Source: Halanaerobium salsuginis
Lineage (GTDB): Bacteria > Bacillota > Halanaerobiia > Halanaerobiales > Halanaerobiaceae
Length of the DNA stretch: 64,000 nucleotides
Reading direction: 5' to 3'
Assembly: GCF_900114545.1 (NCBI RefSeq)
Contig: NZ_FOTI01000005.1
Span: 21,670 to 85,669 of the forward strand
Both the position numbers and the translations under genes were made by a program. Positions 58,802 to 64,000 of the stretch are shown piece by piece (the stretch's first letter is position 1; every line of letters begins with the position of its first letter). The notes under the pieces were generated by a model. The model did no database searches. It was not told the DNA's origin and worked only from the letters and a program-made list of their open reading frames with translations.

Positions 58802-60148
58802 ATGTTGAATCTCTTTGAAAATGAGTCTAATAAAAATAGTAAAGAAAGACCTTTGGCTTATCGCATGCGCCCACGTAATTTAACTGAATTTTTTGGCCAG
58901 CAGGATATAGTAGGTGAAAACAAACTTCTTAATCGTGCTATTAAAGCTGATCGTCTGCAGTCGCTAATCTTTTATGGTCCTCCAGGCACCGGCAAAACTA
59001 GCCTTGCTCAGGTAATTGCAAATCAAACAGAAGCAGAGTTTACTAAACTTAATGCAGTAACTTCTGGAGTTAAAGATCTTAGAGAAGTAATCAAACTGGC
59101 TAAGTCTAATCTCAATCTTTATCAGAAAAAAACTATTCTTTTTATAGATGAAATTCATCGCTTTAATAAATCACAGCAGGACGCTCTTTTGCCAGCTGTA
59201 GAGAATGGTACAGTAATTATGATTGGGGCTACAACAGAAAACCCTTATTTTGAGGTTAACTCACCTCTGCTTTCTCGTTCCAGAATTTTTAGATTAAATA
59301 AGTTAACATCAGAAAATGTATTAATGATTTTAAAAAATTCACTATCAGATTCAGAAAGAGGCTTAGGTAAACTAGCAGTCAAAATTTCTGAATCTAATTT
59401 AAATTTAATTGCCGAACTAGCTGATGGAGATGCTAGAGTAGCACTTAACACTCTTGAACTAGCTGTTTTAACAACGGCCCCATCGGCTTCAGGTGAGATT
59501 ATTATTAATCAGAAAATTATTGAGGAATCAATGCAGAAACGAATTTTAAACTATGATCGTCAGGGTGACAATCATTATGATGTTGTTTCTGCTTTTATTA
59601 AAAGTATGCGCGGCTCAGATCCAGATGCAGCAATTTATTGGCTGGCCCGTATGATTGTTAGTGGTGAAGATCCTAAATTTATTGCCAGGCGAGTAGTAAT
59701 TCATGCTGCAGAAGATGTTGGGATGGCTGATCCAACTGCTTTAATTTTAGCTGAATCAGCTGCTCGAGCAGTTGAACAAATAGGTTTTCCAGAAGCACAG
59801 ATTCCGCTAGCTGAAGCAGTAATTTATATAGCTACTGCTCCTAAAAGTAATTCTGTAGTTACTGCGATTGGAAAAGCAATTTCTTATGTAGAAAATAATA
59901 AAGCAGTTCCAGTTCCACCTCATTTACGTGATAGTCATTATAGTGGTGCTCAACAACTAGGTCATGGTCTTAACTATAAATATCCTCATGATTACTCTAA
60001 AAATTATGTGAAGCAGAATTATTTGCCACCTGAATTAAATAAGCTCAGTTTTTATAATCCAGGTAAAATGGGAAGGGAAGAAAAAACTGCCCGTTTTTTA
60101 GACTATTTAAAGAAAGTAGAAACTAAAAAAGAACAAAGTGATTCTTAA
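58802..60148 (+). CDS. rarA: Replication-associated recombination AAA ATPase RarA
   Basis: RarA (MgsA) is a clamp-loader-like AAA+ protein that acts at stalled forks. The 448-residue protein has RPLAYRMRPRNLTEFFGQ, Walker A YGPPGTGKTS (about 58-67), Walker [20 protein letters not shown] and a C-terminal tetramerisation/MgsA domain with HLRDSHYSGAQQLGHG. ATG 58802 directly follows the 5-FCL stop codon. Position matches Bacillus yrvN. Confidence 0.95.
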   Translation: MLNLFENESNKNSKERPLAYRMRPRNLTEFFGQQDIVGENKLLNRAIKADRLQSLIFYGPPGTGKTSLAQVIANQTEAEFTKLNAVTSGVKDLREVIKLAKSNLNLYQKKTILFIDEIHRFNKSQQDALLPAVENGTVIMIGATTENPYFEVNSPLLSRSRIFRLNKLTSENVLMILKNSLSDSERGLGKLAVKISESNLNLIAELADGDARVALNTLELAVLTTAPSASGEIIINQKIIEESMQKRILNYDRQGDNHYDVVSAFIKSMRGSDPDAAIYWLARMIVSGEDPKFIARRVVIHAAEDVGMADPTALILAESAARAVEQIGFPEAQIPLAEAVIYIATAPKSNSVVTAIGKAISYVENNKAVPVPPHLRDSHYSGAQQLGHGLNYKYPHDYSKNYVKQNYLPPELNKLSFYNPGKMGREEKTARFLDYLKKVETKKEQSDS

Positions 60149-60167
60149 GTTAAGGTAGGCTAAATAA

Positions 60168-60803
60168 ATGAGTGAAATAAAGAAAAAACCAGCTAATAAT
60201 TTTGAAACTCGCCATAATGTAAAAGATAGTAAATTTTTGGCCAGTATTTTTGCAGTGCAAAATAGAAATGAAGCTGAAGCTAGAATAAATGAAATAAAAT
60301 CAAAGTATTCGGATGCTACTCACAATGTTTCTGCATTTAGAGTAGAATCTAAACAGAAAAATAACAGCGTAGTAGAATATTTTGATGATGATGGAGAGCC
60401 AGCTGGTTCATCTGGCCCCCCTATTTTAGAAGCAATTAAGGGTGCTGATTTAATTAATACAGTTATAATTGTAACTCGCTATTTTGGAGGAACAAAATTG
60501 GGTATTGGCGGTTTAATCAGAGCTTATGGCGATTCGGCTAGATTGGCAATAGAAGCAGCTGGAATTACTATCTTAAAGAAATATGATATTCTAGAAATCG
60601 AAGTTGAATTTGATAAGATTGGAATTGTAATGGGACAGTTAGAAGCTTTTCAGGCTGAAATTAAAAATACAGATTATAATAATGCAGGGCTAAGAGTCAC
60701 TGCTATTATAAAAACAGATATTTCTGCAAAACTGGCCAAGATTTTACGTGAAAAAACAGCAGGTGCAGTTGAAATTAAAATTAAAACTAGTTTTTATCGT
60801 TAA
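60168..60803 (+). CDS. YigZ/IMPACT (UPF0029) family protein
   Basis: The 211-residue protein has an N-terminal Impact domain (FLASIFAVQNRNEAEARI, DDDGEPAGSSGPPILEAI, VTRYFGGTKLGIGGLIRAY) and a C-terminal ferredoxin-like domain (DUF1949). The bacterial function is not established. AAGGTAGG lies upstream of ATG 60168, and the rarA stop is about 20 bases upstream. Confidence 0.92.
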   Translation: MSEIKKKPANNFETRHNVKDSKFLASIFAVQNRNEAEARINEIKSKYSDATHNVSAFRVESKQKNNSVVEYFDDDGEPAGSSGPPILEAIKGADLINTVIIVTRYFGGTKLGIGGLIRAYGDSARLAIEAAGITILKKYDILEIEVEFDKIGIVMGQLEAFQAEIKNTDYNNAGLRVTAIIKTDISAKLAKILREKTAGAVEIKIKTSFYR

Positions 60804-60814
60804 TTTAAATAGTA

Positions 60815-60844
60815 TTGACAATCATTTTAGACATATGTTAAAAT
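60815..60844 (+). promoter_or_regulatory. Promoter of iscR-iscS-mnmA
   Basis: Consensus TTGACA (60815-60820), 18 bases, TAAAAT (60839-60844). Confidence 0.75.
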
Positions 60845-60850
60845 TAGATA

Positions 60851-60864
60851 AATCAAAGTTGATT
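60851..60864. promoter_or_regulatory. Dyad at the iscR start site (candidate operator)
   Basis: A perfect inverted repeat AATCAA-AG-TTGATT sits right after the -10 box, covering the expected start of transcription. A natural candidate for autoregulation by the Rrf2-family protein encoded just downstream. Binding is inferred. Confidence 0.45.
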
Positions 60865-60894
60865 ATTAATGTCAAGTTTATATGAGGTGAAAAA

Positions 60895-61335
60895 ATGAGA
60901 GTATCGACTAAAGGAAGATATGGTTTGCGAGCAATGGTTGACCTGGCTGAACATGAAGATGGAAAAGCTATTCCAATTCGAGAAATTTCTGAGCGTCAAA
61001 AAATTTCTGAGCAGTATTTGGAGCAATTGTTTGCTACTTTAAGAAAAGCTAAGTTAGTAAAAAGTGTTAGAGGAGCTCATGGTGGATATATGCTAAATCA
61101 TAATGCAAAGGAAATTAGTGTGGCCGATATTTTAACAACTTTAGAAGGACCAATTGCACCAGTAGATTGTGTAGTTGAAGAAGATTTTTGTAATTATATT
61201 GATAAGTGTGTTATCCATGGGTTATGGGAAGAACTAGCTGATGTAATTAATGATGTTATTAAAAATATGACTCTGGCGGATTTAAGAGATAAAGCTGCAA
61301 TTGAAAAAGCTAAAACAGCTAAGCTAGAGGCTTAA
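60895..61335 (+). CDS. iscR: Rrf2-family regulator of the IscR type (Fe-S-ligand cysteines present)
   Basis: A 146-residue winged-helix regulator beginning MRVSTKGRYGLRAMVDLAEH. Cysteines C92, C99 and C105 and histidine H108 match the IscR [2Fe-2S] ligand set (C-x6-C-x5-C-xx-H; E. coli has C92, C98, C104, H107). Bacillus CymR in the same slot lacks these cysteines. It likely senses Fe-S status and controls iscS. GAGGTG precedes ATG; iscS starts 4 bases after the stop. Confidence 0.9.
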   Translation: MRVSTKGRYGLRAMVDLAEHEDGKAIPIREISERQKISEQYLEQLFATLRKAKLVKSVRGAHGGYMLNHNAKEISVADILTTLEGPIAPVDCVVEEDFCNYIDKCVIHGLWEELADVINDVIKNMTLADLRDKAAIEKAKTAKLEA

Positions 61336-61339
61336 ATTT

Positions 61340-62509
61340 ATGAATGAAATTTATTTTGATTCTGCAGCAACAACCCCAGTTAGGAAAGAAGTAGTGGCTG
61401 CTATGCAGCCTTTTTATAATGAATTATTTGCTAATCCAGCCAGTTCACATTTAGCTGGACAAAGTGCAGCCGGGAAATTGGAAGATGCCAGAGAAAAAAT
61501 TGCTGATTTTTTAGGTGCTGCTAAGGCAGAAGAAATAGTCTTTACTGCTGGGGGTACAGAGGCAGACAACCTTGCTTTAAAGGGAGTTGCGTTGGCTTAT
61601 CAAAATCAGGGAAAACATATTATAACATCTGCTATAGAACATCATGCAGTTTTAAATAGCTGTAAATTTTTAGAAAAATATTTAGGCTTTGAAGTTACTT
61701 ATTTACCTGTTGATAAAAATGGATTTGTTAGTCCAGCTGATTTAAAGTCAGCAATTAGAGCTGATACTATTTTAATTTCAATTATGTTGGCAAATAATGA
61801 GATTGGAACAATTCAGCCTATTCAAAGGTTGGCTGATTTAGCTTCTCAAGCTAATGTTTTATTTCATACTGATGCAGTTCAGGCGGCAGGTCAGCTTAAT
61901 TTTAGTGTTAAAGAATTGGGAGTTGATTTATTAACTATTGCTGGCCATAAATTTAATGGGCCAAAAGGTGTAGGCGCTCTCTATGTTAGGAAAGGTATCA
62001 AATTAGTGCCGCAAATGTCTGGAGGGAGTCAGGAACGGAAGAGAAGAGCTGGTACTGTTAATCTACCGGCTGTAATTGGAATGGCTAAAGCTGCTGAATT
62101 AGTACAGAATGAATTAACAGCTAAAATTAATTATTTGACTGAGTTAAATCAATATTTTTTAGCAGAGATAGAAAAGTTAGCAGATTTAGCTGAAATTAAG
62201 CTAAATGGTCCTGAACCAGGTATTAATAGATTGCCTGCAAATATTAATCTTTCTTTTAAAGATTTAGCTGGTGAAGCAATTTTGTTTAATCTTAGTTTGA
62301 AAAATATTGCAGCTGCAGCTGGATCTGCCTGTGCTTCTGGTTCATTAAGCATGTCTCATGTATTAGAAGCTATTAATCTTGAGTCAGTTTTTGCAGAAGG
62401 TACAATTAGATTTTCACTTTCCATAAATAATAATAAAAAAGACATTGACTTTTTAGTAGAAGAACTAACAACTATAATAAAAAGATTAAAGAATTTAAAT
62501 AATATATAA
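61340..62509 (+). CDS. iscS: Cysteine desulfurase (IscS/NifS family)
   Basis: A PLP-dependent enzyme that mobilises sulfur from cysteine. The 389-residue protein has HTDAVQAAGQ, the PLP lysine K204 in AGHKFNGPKG and the catalytic cysteine C331 in GSACASGS. In this operon it supplies sulfur for Fe-S clusters and for MnmA thiolation. No iscU follows; mnmA does. Ribosome-binding site is a modest GAGG. Confidence 0.94.
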   Translation: MNEIYFDSAATTPVRKEVVAAMQPFYNELFANPASSHLAGQSAAGKLEDAREKIADFLGAAKAEEIVFTAGGTEADNLALKGVALAYQNQGKHIITSAIEHHAVLNSCKFLEKYLGFEVTYLPVDKNGFVSPADLKSAIRADTILISIMLANNEIGTIQPIQRLADLASQANVLFHTDAVQAAGQLNFSVKELGVDLLTIAGHKFNGPKGVGALYVRKGIKLVPQMSGGSQERKRRAGTVNLPAVIGMAKAAELVQNELTAKINYLTELNQYFLAEIEKLADLAEIKLNGPEPGINRLPANINLSFKDLAGEAILFNLSLKNIAAAAGSACASGSLSMSHVLEAINLESVFAEGTIRFSLSINNNKKDIDFLVEELTTIIKRLKNLNNI

Positions 62510-62527
62510 TTTTAAAGGGTGTAATTA

Positions 62528-63601
62528 ATGGAAAAAGTTATGATTGCAATGAGTGGCGGTGTAGATAGTTCTGTTGCAGCCGCTTTACTTAAAGAACAAG
62601 GTTATGAAGTTATTGGTGGTACAATGCATATTTTTCCTGATTATGAAGAAGCAACTGATCGCGAAGACCACTGCTGTTCATATTCTGCTGTCAGAGATGC
62701 TAAACGAGTTGCTCAAAAACTAGGTATTCCTCATTTTGTGTTTAATCTACAGCAAGAATTTCAGACAGAAGTGATTGATTACTTTGCTGCTGAATATGAA
62801 GTTGGCCGAACACCTAATCCCTGTGTAATGTGTAATCGAGAAATTAAATTTGCTGCTTTATTGAAAAAAGCCAGAGAAATTGGCTGTGATTACATTGCAA
62901 GTGGTCATTATGCAAAAGTTGAAAAAAGGGATGGGCGTTATATTTTAAAAAAGGGCCTAGATGAAAATAAAGATCAGAGCTATATGTTATATGTACTTAA
63001 TCAGGATCAATTAAGCCATACTTTATTTCCGCTCAGCGAATATACTAAAAGTGAAATTAGAGCGAAAGCTAAAGAGTTAGGATTCTCTGTTCATAATAAG
63101 GCAGAAAGCCAGGAAATTTGTTTTGTGCCAGATGATGATTATGTTCGCTTTTTAGATACTAATTATCCTGAAATATCAAAGTCAGGTCCAATTTTAGATA
63201 GCGAAGGCAAAAGAGTTGGTACTCATAATGGGTTATCTCATTATACTATTGGTCAGCGGCGTGGAATTGGAGTTGCACTTGGCTATCCAATTTATGTAAT
63301 AAAACTAGATCATGAAAAAAATGCTGTTATTGTAGGTGAAGATAAAGCAGTTTATACTCAAGGTTTAGTTGCTGAAGATATTAATTTGATTCCTTTTGCA
63401 ACTATTTCAGGTAAAATGGAAGTTCTAGCTAAAATAAGGTACAATAGTTCTCCTGTGAGAGCAAAGATTGAAATGATAGCCGAAGATAAAATTAAAGTAG
63501 ACTTTGAAAGCCCACAGAGAGCTGTTACACCAGGACAATCAGTTGTTTTTTATTTAGATGATTTAGTGCTTGGTGGAGGAATAATAAAAAAAAGTTTTTA
63601 A
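62528..63601 (+). CDS. mnmA: tRNA-specific 2-thiouridylase MnmA
   Basis: MnmA makes s2U34 in tRNA-Lys, -Glu and -Gln. The 357-residue protein has the PP-loop SGGVDSS (9-15), the cysteine pair C99/C102 in NPCVMCNREIKF and C198 in SQEICFV; C102 and C198 are the catalytic pair. AAGGGTG precedes ATG. iscS upstream donates the sulfur. No terminator follows, and the first rRNA promoter starts 8 bases after the stop codon. Confidence 0.95.
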   Translation: MEKVMIAMSGGVDSSVAAALLKEQGYEVIGGTMHIFPDYEEATDREDHCCSYSAVRDAKRVAQKLGIPHFVFNLQQEFQTEVIDYFAAEYEVGRTPNPCVMCNREIKFAALLKKAREIGCDYIASGHYAKVEKRDGRYILKKGLDENKDQSYMLYVLNQDQLSHTLFPLSEYTKSEIRAKAKELGFSVHNKAESQEICFVPDDDYVRFLDTNYPEISKSGPILDSEGKRVGTHNGLSHYTIGQRRGIGVALGYPIYVIKLDHEKNAVIVGEDKAVYTQGLVAEDINLIPFATISGKMEVLAKIRYNSSPVRAKIEMIAEDKIKVDFESPQRAVTPGQSVVFYLDDLVLGGGIIKKSF

Positions 63602-63608
63602 AAGTTCT

Positions 63609-63637
63609 TGACAAAGAGAAAGAAGCTTGATAAGATA
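63609..63637 (+). promoter_or_regulatory. rRNA operon promoter P1
   Basis: TTGACA (63609-63614), 17 bases, TAAGAT (63632-63637). It is set in an AAGTTCTTGACAAAG context shared with P2, 118 bases downstream. Confidence 0.85.
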
Positions 63638-63693
63638 ATAAACGTCGCCAAGATAGTAAGCTGATTTAAAGCAAAGTAATCAGCCGATATCGA

Positions 63694-63728
63694 AAGAACT
63701 TTTTATTAAGAAAACGAAAAAAGTTCTT
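63694..63728 (+). repeat. Inverted repeat across the P2 promoter
   Basis: AAGAACTTTTT (63694-63704) pairs with AAAAAGTTCTT (63718-63728), an 11-bp stem with a 13-base loop. Its right arm overlaps the start of the P2 -35 box. In transcripts from P1 it could form a hairpin. Confidence 0.6.
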
Positions 63729-63755
63729 GACAAAGCAAAGCGGAATTGATAAGAT
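63727..63755 (+). promoter_or_regulatory. rRNA operon promoter P2
   Basis: TTGACA (63727-63732), 17 bases, TAAGAT (63750-63755). The surrounding motif (TTGACAAAG, TTGATAAGATA, then GTCGC) repeats that of P1, indicating a duplicated promoter. The 150-base leader to 16S follows, with a conserved-looking CCTTGAAAATTAAAC stretch near 63806. Confidence 0.88.
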
Positions 63756-63839
63756 ATTAATTGTCGCTGAGAAAAACTGGCGGATAAATATTGAAGAAAT
63801 ATGAACCTTGAAAATTAAACAGCAAGCCAACGTTAATTA

Positions 63840-63858
63840 TTTTGAGTCTAACTCAAAA
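63840..63858 (+). repeat. Hairpin in the 16S leader
   Basis: TTTTGAGT-CTA-ACTCAAAA, a perfect 8-bp stem with 3-base loop, about 50 bases before 16S. It may be a processing or antitermination element. Confidence 0.5.
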
Positions 63859-63906
63859 CAATAGTTTCAAAGCTTTTATTGTAAATAGAAGCCAAATCAA
63901 ATTCTT

Positions 63907-64000
63907 TATACGGAGAGTTTGATCCTGGCTCAGGACGAACGCTGGCGGCGTGCTTAACACATGCAAGTCGAACGGTCTACCCTGACAGATACCTTCGGGT
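63907..64000 (+). rRNA. 16S ribosomal RNA, 5' end (continues past window)
   Basis: AGAGTTTGATCCTGGCTCAG begins at 63914, the universal 5' region of 16S rRNA; aligning E. coli numbering puts position 1 near 63907. CGAACGCTGGCGGCGTGCTTAA and CATGCAAGTCGAACG follow. The window ends in variable region V1, so the gene is cut. Confidence 0.97.

Overview
The window is 64 kb of AT-rich, densely packed bacterial chromosome. All protein genes but one (rpsT) lie on the + strand, leading into a 16S rRNA gene at the right edge. Gene order follows the Bacillus subtilis comEC-holA-rpsT-lepA-hemW-hrcA...sigA block, then the ruvCAB-queA-tgt-sec, recJ-apt-rel-dtd and hisS-aspS-6S RNA-rarA-Rrf2-iscS-mnmA blocks. 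This layout, the base composition, the start of the 16S gene and protein features such as the DgkA-PAP2 fusion point to a Firmicute of the Halanaerobiales type (Halanaerobium or a near relative). That assignment is inferred from the sequence alone. I see no mobile element, prophage, CRISPR array, integron or obvious horizontally acquired island.

Layout: 1-2.5 kb holds the 3' part of comEC, holA and the convergent rpsT. 2.6-13.2 kb holds lepA-hemW, a CIRCE-controlled heat-shock operon (hrcA-grpE-dnaK-dnaJ-rsmE-mtaB) and hinT. 13.2-24.9 kb holds yqeY, a membrane-microdomain pair (NfeD protease and FloA), an unknown protein, phoH, pgpH, ybeY, dgkA-PAP2, a CNNM/CBS transporter, a DUF3048 lipoprotein, cdd and era. 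25-34.5 kb holds deoC, recO, glyQS, ppsR, a dGTPase-like gene, dnaG and rpoD. 34.6-37.7 kb holds a CAU tRNA, nif3, RNase P RNA, a pair of small unknown proteins and yebC. 37.8-45.3 kb holds ruvCAB, queA-tgt, yajC, lepB and secDF. 45.3-54.7 kb holds ubiB-like, recJ, apt, rel, dtd, an MBL hydrolase and a SurA_N-TPR protein. 54.8-64 kb holds hisS-aspS, 6S RNA, 5-FCL, rarA, a YigZ protein, iscR-iscS-mnmA, then twin rRNA promoters and the start of 16S.

The genes mostly form the core translation, replication, repair and protein-quality toolkit: tRNA charging and modification, ribosome assembly GTPases, chaperones, Sec export, recombination and the stringent response. The most informative non-coding observations are four near-identical sigma-H-type promoters (hinT, deoC, dnaG-rpoD, yajC-sec), an SOS-box-like operator at ruvC, a perfect CIRCE, and a dyad at the start site of the iscR-like gene.

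The sporulation genes that interrupt this block in Bacillus (gpr, spoIIP, yqfC, yqfD) are absent from their usual slots, which fits a non-sporulating lineage. I found no clear new multi-gene system. The best candidates for new biology are the tandem 69-residue proteins after rnpB, the foldase-like SurA_N-TPR protein without a rotamase domain, and the unknown membrane protein between floA and phoH.
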